A program made the position numbers and the translations under genes. From NCBI GenBank assembly GCA_035405785.1, contig DAONJS010000004.1, forward strand, positions 62,001 to 126,000: DNA of 64,000 bases, in the 5' to 3' direction. Each line of letters opens with the position of its first letter. Positions within the stretch are counted from its first letter, which is position 1. Positions 1 to 7,841 of the stretch are shown one piece after another. The DNA comes from BPGX01 sp035405785 (lineage in GTDB: Bacteria > Bacteroidota > Bacteroidia > B-17B0 > Aurantibacillaceae). The notes below the pieces were generated by a model. It searched no databases and was not told the origin of the DNA. It saw nothing but the letters and a program-made list of their open reading frames with translations.

Positions 1-105
1 TGTTTTTTAATAAAGAAAATAATCTTTTAACGGGATGTATCTTATTATTTTTCATTTAATGAATTTGTGCAAAAATAGTTTTTTTAATTTTGAAATGTTG
101 GTAAG

Positions 106-138
106 TTTTTGAAAAAAAATATTAAATTGATAATTTTG
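106..138 (+). promoter_or_regulatory. Bacteroidota-type promoter of the first aminotransferase
   Basis: A TTTTTG block at 106-111 is followed after 19 nt by TAATTTTG at 131-138. This matches the -33 TTTG / -7 TAnnTTTG arrangement used by the main sigma factor of Bacteroidota, and it ends about 40 nt before the start codon at 180. Seen in sequence; use in vivo is inferred. Confidence 0.55.
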
Positions 139-179
139 CAATCTACTAAAATTTTATAGTAATTTGTCCAAAAAATTTT

Positions 180-1382
180 ATGCCTGAAATATCATCCAAA
201 GCAGTTCAAATGCCTGCTTCTCCCATTCGTAAATTAGTGCCGTATGCAGAAGCGGCTAAAAAAAGAGGAATTAAAATTTATCATTTAAATATCGGACAAC
301 CTGATTTGCCCACTCCGCCTGTATTTTTTGAAGGAATTAAAAAGGCAAACATTACCATACTTGAATATACTCATAGTGCAGGTATTGAAAGTTATAGAAA
401 AAAATTAGCAGAATATTACAAGAGATATAATATAGATGTAGATTATTCTGACATCATCATTACTGTTGGCGGTAGCGAGGCAATTGAAATTGCAATGATG
501 ACTTGTTTTAATCCAGGTGATGAAATCATTATACCAGAGCCATTGTATGCTAATTATATTGGATTTTCAAGAGCCGCAGATGTTGTCATAAAACCTATAA
601 AAAGCGTGATAGATAATGGATTTGCACTGCCACCTATTAGCGAGTTTGAAAAAAGAATTACACTAAAGACAAAAGGTATTATGATTTGTAATCCTGGAAA
701 TCCCACTGGATATTTATATACAAGAGAAGAGTTAGAAGCATTGAAGGAATTAGCAATAAAATACAATTTGTTTTTATTAAGTGATGAAGTATACAGAGAG
801 TTTTGTTATGATGGAAAAACATATCATTCTGTAATGCACTTAAAAGGTGCAGATGAACATATTATATTGTTGGATTCTATTTCAAAAAGATACAGTGCTT
901 GTGGAGCAAGAATAGGTGCTCTTATTAGCAAAAATAAAAAAGTAATGGAAGCGGCAATGAAATTTGCACAAGCAAGATTAAGCCCGCCAACATTTGGACA
1001 AATAGGAGCAGAAGCAGCATTATCATTAGGACAGGAATACTTTGATGAAGTAGTTAAAGAATATACAGAAAGAAGGAATTTTGTAGTGAATGCATTGAAT
1101 GCAATACATGGCGTACGTTGTCCTATGCCAGGAGGAGCATTTTATTGTATTGCAGAATTGCCCATTGATGATGCAGATAAATTCTGTCAATGGTTATTAG
1201 AAAAATTTAATTACAAAAATCAGACAGTAATGTTAGCTCCTGCCACTGGTTTTTACTCAACTCCTGGTGAAGGTAAAAAAGAAGTTCGTATTGCTTATGT
1301 GTTGAAAAAAGAAGATCTCGCAAACGCAATGGAGTGCTTGAAAATAGCATTGGAGGAGTATAAGAAAGAAATGATGAATTAA
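180..1382 (+). CDS. PLP-dependent aminotransferase, class I/II
   Basis: A 400-residue fold-type I aminotransferase, full length for the family, cytoplasmic, moving an amino group between an amino acid and a 2-oxo acid. The signatures are all present: NPGNPTG at residues 171-177, SDEVY at 201-205, the PLP lysine K236 inside SISKRYSACGARIG, and an arginine at 244 for the substrate carboxylate. The SISKRYSACGARIG signature resembles the aspartate/aromatic-type aminotransferases common in Bacteroidota. The amino donor cannot be read from sequence. The ATG at 180 lies about 40 nt after a good promoter. The stop overlaps the stop of the converging serine hydrolase gene by 4 nt, leaving no room for a separate terminator. 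Confidence 0.9.
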   Translation: MPEISSKAVQMPASPIRKLVPYAEAAKKRGIKIYHLNIGQPDLPTPPVFFEGIKKANITILEYTHSAGIESYRKKLAEYYKRYNIDVDYSDIIITVGGSEAIEIAMMTCFNPGDEIIIPEPLYANYIGFSRAADVVIKPIKSVIDNGFALPPISEFEKRITLKTKGIMICNPGNPTGYLYTREELEALKELAIKYNLFLLSDEVYREFCYDGKTYHSVMHLKGADEHIILLDSISKRYSACGARIGALISKNKKVMEAAMKFAQARLSPPTFGQIGAEAALSLGQEYFDEVVKEYTERRNFVVNALNAIHGVRCPMPGGAFYCIAELPIDDADKFCQWLLEKFNYKNQTVMLAPATGFYSTPGEGKKEVRIAYVLKKEDLANAMECLKIALEEYKKEMMN

Positions 1383-2476
1383 TAATTACTTGCTAAATTT
1401 CTAAAAACTTTCCACCAGTTTGTTTTACCTTCTTTTTTGCCTAAACGAACGATGATTAGATTCTTTGAAGGATTAACATAAATATATTGACCTAAAAAAC
1501 CTTCTGCTAAAAAATCTTTACCCGGTGTAGGCAACCACCAATTATATTGATAGTAATTTACACTTCCTTCTGTAGTATCCGATTGAATAGATTTTTCAAC
1601 CCATTTTTCTGATACAATTTGTTGCTCATTCCATTTACCTTTGTGTAAATACAATCTTCCTATCTTTGCATAATCCCGAGCAACGGCATTTATACAACAA
1701 AATGTCTTTTCAATACCATTTTTCTTTTTATCAATACTCCATGAGGCATCAAATTCCATTCCTAATGGAGTCCAAATTTTTTCTTGTAGATATTCAGTGA
1801 TACTTTTTTCTTTTAATGCTCTTTCTAATACTAATCCAAGCAATTGTGTGTTGCCGCTGTTGTATTCAAATTTTGTTCCAGGTGGATATTTTAATTTAAG
1901 ATGAATAATTCTTTTGCGGATGTTTCTTCCATAATAAAATGTAGCGGCATCACTAAATGGATTAAAGTAATTTTCATTGAAGTCAAGTCCGGAAGTCATT
2001 TGAAGTAAGTGTTTGATTGTAACTTTATCAAAACCATTTTTAGCAAGTTCAGGAATGTATTTTGTTACAGCATCATTTTCTGAATCTATAAGTTTATCAT
2101 CAATAGCACAACCTATTAAAATGGATGTAATTGATTTAGCCATTGAAAAAGAAGGCACTACTTTTGAATCAGTATAAGAATGAAAATACTTTTCATATTG
2201 AATGGTATCGTTTTTAATAACAATGAAGGCAACTGTTTTTGTTTTTTCTAAAAATTTATCAAAAGGAATGTCATTGATTTTTTCAGGATGTTTGAATTGT
2301 TTAGCATAATAAAAATGAAATGGATGATTGCTTTTGAATAATGGTCTTGATGGAAATATTTTATAGTCATTGATGTCAGCAAAATTGTAAATTATCATAC
2401 GAGATAATTGACAGGAACTGAGCGTTAATAATCCAATTACAAAAAATTTGATGAAGTGATTTTTTTGAAAAGACAT
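1379..2476 (-). CDS. Serine hydrolase lipoprotein, class C beta-lactamase-like fold
   Basis: A 365-residue protein of the beta-lactamase/penicillin-binding family (class C/EstB-like). The nucleophile motif SMAK is at 111-114, and the block HLLQMTSGLDF at about 156-166 is typical of the family. YNSGN at 205-209 stands where the tyrosine motif is expected, and a C-terminal GFLGQ replaces the KTG/HxG strand. The N terminus has a hydrophobic stretch ending in LTLSSC, so Cys22 is a probable lipidation site and the enzyme likely sits in the periplasm or at the outer membrane. Members hydrolyse esters or D-amino-acid amides; true antibiotic resistance is not implied. A TATGTTTG element lies just upstream (2495-2502, minus strand). 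Confidence 0.85.
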   Translation of the reverse strand: MSFQKNHFIKFFVIGLLTLSSCQLSRMIIYNFADINDYKIFPSRPLFKSNHPFHFYYAKQFKHPEKINDIPFDKFLEKTKTVAFIVIKNDTIQYEKYFHSYTDSKVVPSFSMAKSITSILIGCAIDDKLIDSENDAVTKYIPELAKNGFDKVTIKHLLQMTSGLDFNENYFNPFSDAATFYYGRNIRKRIIHLKLKYPPGTKFEYNSGNTQLLGLVLERALKEKSITEYLQEKIWTPLGMEFDASWSIDKKKNGIEKTFCCINAVARDYAKIGRLYLHKGKWNEQQIVSEKWVEKSIQSDTTEGSVNYYQYNWWLPTPGKDFLAEGFLGQYIYVNPSKNLIIVRLGKKEGKTNWWKVFRNLASNY

Positions 2477-2494
2477 TTTTTATTTAATAAGAAG

Positions 2495-2502
2495 CAAACA
2501 TA
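2495..2502 (-). promoter_or_regulatory. -7 element TATGTTTG of the serine hydrolase gene
   Basis: Read on the minus strand, TATGTTTG lies 18 nt before the start at 2476 and matches TAnnTTTG. No convincing -33 box was seen. Confidence 0.4.
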
Positions 2503-2800
2503 CAGAAAAATTAGGGATTAATAATAGTTGATTTTTTTTTATTAATATCTTGGTGAAATCATAATTACTTTATTTATTTATTTATTTATTCTCATTCAAA
2601 TTCCACAAATGAATAATAGTCAGGTACAGCATATACTTTTAAAAAATTTTTGTTATGAATACTTACATTTAACTTTGAGAATATATTCTAAAAATTTAAA
2701 GTTAAAAATGAAATTTCAAAATCCTTTAAGTTTTTTATAAAAAATGTGTGTACATTAGTAATTAATGAATTAAACTATTAAATATTGTTTGAATAAATTT
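2503..2800. other. Intergenic stretch without a gene
   Basis: About 300 nt of AT-rich DNA between two minus-strand genes. It holds a (TTTA)5 run at about 2570-2590 and an inverted repeat TTTAACTTT (2668-2676) / AAAGTTAAA (2698-2706) with a 21-nt loop. It could be the 3' end of the upstream operon transcript. No reading frame with gene-like features was seen. Confidence 0.5.
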
Positions 2801-3211
2801 TTAATTACTTTCGGTATATCTTTTGAAATTATTTAAAATTGCTTGCCAGCCATCTCTTTGAAGTTCTAATGAATTCTCATTTTCTGGAACAAAATAAATT
2901 GTTACTTCTGTTTGATTATTTAATTCATTGAAATGAATAGTTGCTTCTCTATCTCCAAAAACATAACTTAATTGTTTTAAATGCTGAACATCTGTATAAG
3001 TTGCATCAAAGTCAAAACCAAAACTTCCATCTTTTGCCTCCATTCTTGCTAAATACCTACCACCTACTCGTAAGTCATTAGAAGCATAAGGGCAATGCCA
3101 TGTATCTAAAGCAAAGTTCCATTTAGTTACATGCTCAGGTTGAGTGTAATAATCCCATACCTTTTTCAAATTTGCATTTACGATAACTGATACTTTAATT
3201 TTTGATTCCAT
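2801..3211 (-). CDS. SRPBCC (AHSA1/START-like) domain protein
   Basis: A 136-residue single-domain protein. The N-terminal beta strand and helix (KVSVIVNANLKKVWDYYTQP), WNFALDTWHCP, GGRYLARMEAKDG and a C-terminal amphipathic helix (GWQAILNNFKRYTES) are characteristic of the AHSA1 branch of SRPBCC ligand-binding folds. The ligand is unknown. It is the last gene of the minus-strand run that starts with the HvfA-like precursor, 37 nt after the SSP411-like gene. However, a TAAATTTG element at 3225-3232 just before its start suggests it can also be transcribed alone, so membership in the copper-peptide operon is uncertain. No signal peptide, so cytoplasmic. Confidence 0.85.
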   Translation of the reverse strand: MESKIKVSVIVNANLKKVWDYYTQPEHVTKWNFALDTWHCPYASNDLRVGGRYLARMEAKDGSFGFDFDATYTDVQHLKQLSYVFGDREATIHFNELNNQTEVTIYFVPENENSLELQRDGWQAILNNFKRYTESN

Positions 3212-3224
3212 ATAATTTTTCTTA

Positions 3225-3232
3225 CAAATTTA
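3225..3232 (-). promoter_or_regulatory. -7 element TAAATTTG before the SRPBCC gene
   Basis: Minus-strand TAAATTTG 13 nt upstream of the start codon; it matches TAnnTTTG. It may be an internal promoter at the end of the Hvf-like operon. Confidence 0.35.
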
Positions 3233-3248
3233 ATTAATAAAAATTAAT

Positions 3249-4976
3249 TTATTCTAACAATTTATTTCTTACAAATTCTTTGATTTCTTTTTCATCTTTC
3301 ATAGGACTGCTGCAAAAAGTAGAAGTGCAGAATAATACAACAGAATCATTAAATGCTTCCCATAATTCTTGTTTTTCTTTTAAGATATTTTTTTCAGTCA
3401 TCAAATAGGTAAGTAAATAAAATTTTGGTGTTTGTAAAATGGTTTGATATAATATAGGATTTTGATTTTCATTTTTTACTAAATACAAAGCACTGTAAGG
3501 TTCTTTTTTTAATTCTTCTGCTAATGTCAAAATTCCAGGTTCAACAATAATTTGTTCATATACTTCATCGGAAATTAACCAATGAAAAATGGCCTCAGCT
3601 GTATGAATGTATTTTTCATTGTTTAAAATCTTACCTAAAAAATTAATAATTCTTGCACCTTCAATATTTTCACTAACTATACAAGTTGGTTCAAGATAAT
3701 TTTGCAGAGGTAAAAAACTTTTCAAACAATTTTTAGAAAGAAATTTTTCTATTATGTTATTTACAAGTTCATTACATTCATTAAGCCAAAAATTATCAGA
3801 AGTTGATTTATACAACACAATCAATGCCTTTACAAAATATATTTGATCACTTAAAGACGGCGTTAAATCATTTTGATAAGCATGATTAAAAAATCCATCA
3901 ATTCTTTTTCTGTATTTGATAATATAATTTGCATTGTCTTTTGCGATTTTTAAATAACTGCTATCTTCTGTATAAGCATACAAATAAATCAGTGATTCAA
4001 TCATCTTTGAATTATTATCAGTAAATGCGTTGGTATCAATAGATGGGATTCCTAATTTTACTCTTTCTTTGTCGGATAATGAAAAATAATCGTGTGCTTT
4101 TTTTCCTTTGATTAAATCTGCATCTTGAGCATTAGCAAAAGTATTGTTCTTTTTCAAATAAAATCTTTTTGTATAGTTGAATATTTTAATAGCATACTTA
4201 AAATATGTAGAATCATTTGTTTTGTAAAAATACCACAAATACATTTTGATATATCTTGCCTGAACAGATAATAATTTTTCATAATGAGGATGATTCCAGT
4301 CGGAATATGTTGAATACTGATAAACGCCGCCCCATTCTTTATCTAATAACTCTTTTGAGTTGGTCATAGTTATTTTTAACCATTGATTTAAACTATCATT
4401 TGGATGATTAAAAGCATATTCAAACATTTCAAAGTCCACAGATTTTTGTGCAGAAGCAAATCCACCAACTTTTAAATCAATACTATTCATTACATCTTTG
4501 TATATGTATTTCAAATTATTTCCTGCACTTGATAAACTTGTATTTGATGAAGAGGTTTTTTCATTTTCAATATTTTTATTTGATAAAACATTTTGTAATT
4601 TTTGAATGTATTCATCAGGTGGAATATAACCGGTTTCCTTTAATACTTCTTTACCATTGGGGTTAAATACAATGGTAGCAGGCCATCCGTATTCTCTGTA
4701 TCTGTTGGCTAAATCTGGTCTTTGGTCATGATCTTCATAACAAGCAATGAATTTTTTATTTAATAATTCTATGACTTTTGGATGATGGTATGTTTTTTCT
4801 TCCATTACATGACACCAATGACACCAGTTTGCGGCTAAATGTAAGACAATGTATTTGTTTTCTTTTCTGGCTTTTTCAAATGTAGCATTATCTAATTTTT
4901 GCCATTGAATAACATTTTGTGATAAAAATAAAATTGAATTGAAAACAAAAATTATTAAGATGAATTTAATTTTCAT
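3249..4976 (-). CDS. Secreted thioredoxin-fold protein of the SSP411/YyaL (DUF255) type
   Basis: A 575-residue protein with a signal peptide (about residues 1-19). A thioredoxin fold follows at about 25-130, carrying WCHWCH with cysteines 52 and 55 and the cis-proline in YGWPATIVF near residue 99. From about 160 on there is an all-helical six-hairpin region in which GGVYQYSTYSDWNHPHYEKLL matches the GGF-YS-W-PHFEKML block of SSP411/YyaL proteins. The combination identifies the DUF255 family, but family members are usually cytosolic and this one is predicted to be exported. It overlaps the DoxX-like gene by 4 nt and is clearly in the copper-RiPP operon. A role in thiol chemistry of the modified peptide is an inference. 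Function of the family is unproven. Confidence 0.8.
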   Translation of the reverse strand: MKIKFILIIFVFNSILFLSQNVIQWQKLDNATFEKARKENKYIVLHLAANWCHWCHVMEEKTYHHPKVIELLNKKFIACYEDHDQRPDLANRYREYGWPATIVFNPNGKEVLKETGYIPPDEYIQKLQNVLSNKNIENEKTSSSNTSLSSAGNNLKYIYKDVMNSIDLKVGGFASAQKSVDFEMFEYAFNHPNDSLNQWLKITMTNSKELLDKEWGGVYQYSTYSDWNHPHYEKLLSVQARYIKMYLWYFYKTNDSTYFKYAIKIFNYTKRFYLKKNNTFANAQDADLIKGKKAHDYFSLSDKERVKLGIPSIDTNAFTDNNSKMIESLIYLYAYTEDSSYLKIAKDNANYIIKYRKRIDGFFNHAYQNDLTPSLSDQIYFVKALIVLYKSTSDNFWLNECNELVNNIIEKFLSKNCLKSFLPLQNYLEPTCIVSENIEGARIINFLGKILNNEKYIHTAEAIFHWLISDEVYEQIIVEPGILTLAEELKKEPYSALYLVKNENQNPILYQTILQTPKFYLLTYLMTEKNILKEKQELWEAFNDSVVLFCTSTFCSSPMKDEKEIKEFVRNKLLE

Positions 4977-5386
4977 TTTCTTTTCTTTAAATAAAAATCA
5001 ACACTCCATTTACCTGCACCATAAGATAATAATACCAATAACATTACAAAATAATAAAGTGGAATTTCAAAACCATTGTCAGAGGTAGCAAATCCATTTT
5101 CCCAATGAACAGTGAAAATGGCTACTATCATTATAAACATTAATGGAATTGCTATCCATCTTGTGAATAATCCAATTAAAAGTAAAAATACACCAAGCAT
5201 TTCAAAAGATGCAGATAAGTATGCATTCAATAATGGGAATGGGATATTCAAACTACTAAACCAATCTGCAACAGATTGGATATCTTGCCATTTTGTTTTG
5301 GCGGGTTCGTAAAATCCGTATGATAAAACAAGACGAACAAATAATAACGATAGTTCTTTTAAATGATTTTGCACTTTTAATAACAT
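4973..5386 (-). CDS. DoxX-family membrane protein, HvfX-like
   Basis: A 137-residue membrane protein with four predicted helices (about 10-25, 50-72, 74-93 and 105-122). FVRLVLSYGFYEPAKTKW near the N terminus and the spacing of helices fit the DoxX family. In copper-binding oxazolone/thioamide RiPP operons a DoxX member (HvfX) accompanies the maturases, and that is the context here: 18 nt downstream of the HvfC-like gene and overlapping the next gene by 4 nt. Its biochemical role is not settled. Inner membrane. Confidence 0.85.
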   Translation of the reverse strand: MLLKVQNHLKELSLLFVRLVLSYGFYEPAKTKWQDIQSVADWFSSLNIPFPLLNAYLSASFEMLGVFLLLIGLFTRWIAIPLMFIMIVAIFTVHWENGFATSDNGFEIPLYYFVMLLVLLSYGAGKWSVDFYLKKRK

Positions 5387-5404
5387 CTGATTTTGAAATA
5401 AGAA

Positions 5405-6154
5405 TTATTTTTTAAAACCTAAAATAATTTTGTTTTGAATAGATTGATGGATAAATTTTTTTAATTGATTTTTTTGCTGTAAAGATGAATTTGGAAATAA
5501 TTTTTGTATCTCATCAAAATTCAATGGTTGTTCATAAAGTGCTTCAATGATTTTAACAGTAGCAGGACTTAATTCTGTAAAAATCACTTCTTTTGTATCA
5601 GGATGACGGTGTATCAAAACAAAATATTCGCCTTTATGTTCTTGTTTAATCTTTTGCGGATGATAAAGATGAACGGGATATTGAAAAAATAAAATTTGTA
5701 ATTCTGGATTTAATACTAATTTATCTTTTAAGATATTTCCTTGATTAGAATATTCTGGGAGTGGTTCATCTGGCATCATAAATATCTCAATTTCCATCCA
5801 TTCAAACAAAAGTAAATCAGGTAAAAATGGATATTGTTCACACAAATCTTTTCTTTTTTCAATGATGTAATCTTTGAATTCACGAGGCATTTCCCACACC
5901 TGAAAAGTTTGACAAGAATGGTTTTTGAAAAAATCATCTGCTAATTCTTTCATTTTTTCTTCACCAAAAAAGTCAGTAGTGATGGGATAAGCATTACTTA
6001 CACCATCATAAATGATATTGAAAATTAAATGTCTGTAATACTTAATTCCTTTGGGTTTAAAATTTTGTAATTGTTCAATGATTTGATCATCGCCAGTTCT
6101 TGTGTATTTTGCTAATAAAGATTGCTGATGATATGTATTTTCTTTAAGCAACAT
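5405..6154 (-). CDS. HvfC/BufC-like RiPP maturation partner (DUF2063)
   Basis: A 249-residue protein of the DUF2063 family, the partner that presents the precursor peptide to the MNIO enzyme. The N-terminal helical part (about 10-100) carries the signature YRHLIFNIIYDGVSNAYPIT, followed by FLPDLLLFEWMEIEIFM near 120-145. The C-terminal half is a small alpha/beta domain ending in a winged-helix-like segment (NFDEIQKLFPNSS). Its start overlaps the end of the MNIO gene by 11 nt, so the two are translationally coupled as in known hvfBC/bufBC pairs. Cytoplasmic. Confidence 0.88.
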   Translation of the reverse strand: MLLKENTYHQQSLLAKYTRTGDDQIIEQLQNFKPKGIKYYRHLIFNIIYDGVSNAYPITTDFFGEEKMKELADDFFKNHSCQTFQVWEMPREFKDYIIEKRKDLCEQYPFLPDLLLFEWMEIEIFMMPDEPLPEYSNQGNILKDKLVLNPELQILFFQYPVHLYHPQKIKQEHKGEYFVLIHRHPDTKEVIFTELSPATVKIIEALYEQPLNFDEIQKLFPNSSLQQKNQLKKFIHQSIQNKIILGFKK

Positions 6155-6977
6155 ATTCTTGAGATTTTTGTATTGCTTTGTTGTAAATGTATTTTAATTG
6201 ATTTAATTCTTTTTGTAATTCATCTAATTGTGGGATATTAAAATCTCTTTCTAATAAAACAGGCACAGGTTTTTGTAACCAATTCATTGTAAATTCAAAC
6301 AATTCATACACGGGGTCAATGATAGGTTCTCCGTGCGTATCTATAATCAAACCATCATCTACCTGCAAATGCCCAGCGATGTGTATGTATGCCACTTTTT
6401 CTTTTGGTAATTGCAAAATAAATTCTTTTGGATCAAAAGAATGATTAAATCCATTCACATAGATATTATTTACATCAAGCAATAACAAGCATCCGCTTTC
6501 ATTTAATATTGCATTAATAAAATCAATTTCTTTCATTTCTGCTGCAAGCGGAGAATAATAACTGACAATTTCTAATACTAATGGTCTTTCTAAATAATCC
6601 TGAACTTGTTGAATTTTAGGCACAATGTGTTTAATAGCATCTTCAGTAAAAGGTATGGGTAATAAATCATATAAATGTGCATTATCACATTTTGAAAAAC
6701 TTAAATGTTCTGAATAATATTTTGCTTGTGTTTCATTCAAAAATAGTTTCAATTTTTTCAAAAAATCAAAATCAATATCATCAGGGCTGCCAATAGACAG
6801 AGATAATCCATGAGTAAATAAAGGATATTGTTGTAATTTTTCAAAAAATAATTTTTTCCAATAGCCGCCAACATTTATCCAGTTTTCGGGGGCAACTTCA
6901 ATAAAATCTGGACTTATTAGTTCAGGTTGCTCTGCCCATTCTTCTGCAAAATCTTTTCTATAACCAATGCCAATCAT
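6144..6977 (-). CDS. MNIO (DUF692) multinuclear iron oxidative RiPP maturase, HvfB/BufB-like
   Basis: A 277-residue TIM-barrel enzyme of the DUF692 (MNIO) family. Family enzymes use two or three iron ions to convert precursor cysteines to heterocycles such as oxazolone/thioamide or thiooxazole. Conserved metal-ligand regions are visible: HGLSLSIGS (H56), YSEHLSF (E90, H91), LEIVSYYSP (E136), LLLDVNNIYVN (D168, N171), YIHIAGH (H199, H203), DTHGEPI (D213, H215) and LLERDFNIP (E243, D245). It starts in an ATGA overlap with the anti-sigma gene. The nearby Cys-repeat precursor and DUF2063 partner make RiPP maturation the most likely role; the exact product is not known. Confidence 0.93.
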   Translation of the reverse strand: MIGIGYRKDFAEEWAEQPELISPDFIEVAPENWINVGGYWKKLFFEKLQQYPLFTHGLSLSIGSPDDIDFDFLKKLKLFLNETQAKYYSEHLSFSKCDNAHLYDLLPIPFTEDAIKHIVPKIQQVQDYLERPLVLEIVSYYSPLAAEMKEIDFINAILNESGCLLLLDVNNIYVNGFNHSFDPKEFILQLPKEKVAYIHIAGHLQVDDGLIIDTHGEPIIDPVYELFEFTMNWLQKPVPVLLERDFNIPQLDELQKELNQLKYIYNKAIQKSQEYVA

Positions 6978-7210
6978 AGCTGTATTTTTTTTATTAATTG
7001 ATCTTTGTATTGTTCAATTTCTTCATCACTTATTACAGCATTTGTTTTATTTTCTTTTAAAATCTGATTCAAATGCTCGTTTTCAATTGTATATCTTTTA
7101 CATAAATGACATATTAAATAATGGTATTTCATTAGAATTTTTTCATACCATTTTAATTCTGTCACTTCAGATTTGTGTAAGTATCTTGTATATTTTTTGC
7201 AATTTATCAT
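6974..7210 (-). CDS. Small ZAS-type anti-sigma factor candidate
   Basis: A 78-residue soluble protein with a central helix followed by H30-x3-C34-x2-C37 (HYLICHLC). This is the zinc-binding HxxxCxxC core of ZAS anti-sigma factors, which bind their cognate ECF sigma and release it when zinc or thiols are perturbed. It overlaps the sigma gene upstream and the MNIO gene downstream, both by ATGA. That fixes the start and implies coupled translation at near-equal amounts. No transmembrane segment, so a cytoplasmic sensor; signals could be copper, other thiophilic metals or oxidants. Assignment rests on motif and position. Confidence 0.7.
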   Translation of the reverse strand: MINCKKYTRYLHKSEVTELKWYEKILMKYHYLICHLCKRYTIENEHLNQILKENKTNAVISDEEIEQYKDQLIKKIQL

Positions 7211-7800
7211 TTCAATTTTTTAAGTTGAGATTGAATGCAAATTTTTAATTGTAATTTTCCACGATGTAATACTTGCCACACATTATCTTCTGTTACATTA
7301 CAAAGTTGACAAATTTCATTTGTGCTTTTTTCAGAGAAAAATTTTAATGAGAAAATTTTCTGATATTGTTCTGAAAGTTTTGAAAAACATTGTTTGAGAA
7401 ATTTAATTATGGTGTTTTGTGTTTCTTCACTATCAGAATGCTCATCTATAATCCATTCTTTTTTCCATCTGCCATTTTTGTGAAATAAAATTTCTTCTTC
7501 TTCAAATTTTGTAATTCTTTGACTTTCACTTTTCTTTTTTCTATAATGTTCCAGTATTTTATTGTTTAAAATACCAAATAACCAGGTTTCTAAAGAAGAT
7601 TTTTGTTCAAAATGACTTAATTTTTGATAAGCAGTTAAAAAAGTTTCCTGCACTAAATCTTTGGCTGTTTCTTTACAACCCACATTGATGAAAGCGTGTG
7701 TAAAAAAATTTTTGTATTTTTTAAATATAACTTCCTTAAAATTTTCTTTTATGGTTGCTTCTGTATACATAAGTTTAAAAATAATCTCTCTTTGTTCCAT
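7207..7800 (-). CDS. ECF-type RNA polymerase sigma factor
   Basis: A 197-residue sigma-70 family protein with only regions 2 and 4. Region 2 at about 25-95 holds AKDLVQETFLTAYQKL and LETWLFGILNNKILEHYRKK, the core-binding and -10 recognition helices. Region 4 near 140-185 holds the helix-turn-helix STNEICQLCNVTEDNVWQVLH. It sits 41 nt after the precursor gene and overlaps the ZAS protein. It probably directs transcription of this operon, as ECF factors do for related bufferin loci. The GGGGG directly abutting its ATG and a small hairpin at 7803-7816 may hold its translation below that of the precursor. Confidence 0.92.
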   Translation of the reverse strand: MEQREIIFKLMYTEATIKENFKEVIFKKYKNFFTHAFINVGCKETAKDLVQETFLTAYQKLSHFEQKSSLETWLFGILNNKILEHYRKKKSESQRITKFEEEEILFHKNGRWKKEWIIDEHSDSEETQNTIIKFLKQCFSKLSEQYQKIFSLKFFSEKSTNEICQLCNVTEDNVWQVLHRGKLQLKICIQSQLKKLK

Positions 7801-7802
7801 CC

Positions 7803-7816
7803 CCCTTAAAAAAGGG
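7803..7816 (-). promoter_or_regulatory. Small intercistronic hairpin between precursor and sigma genes
   Basis: CCCTT / AAGGG with a 4-nt loop lies 3 nt before the sigma start codon, in the 41-nt spacer after the precursor stop. The stem would hold the region immediately upstream of the ATG, which could damp sigma synthesis relative to the abundant peptide. Short stem, so only suggestive. Confidence 0.3.
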
Positions 7817-7841
7817 AGACGGAATTTGAGAGAGAAGGAGA

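Noticed and set aside
2570..2590. (TTTA)5 microsatellite as a contingency repeat
   Set aside because: It is short, far from any start codon, and of a kind expected by chance in DNA this AT-rich.
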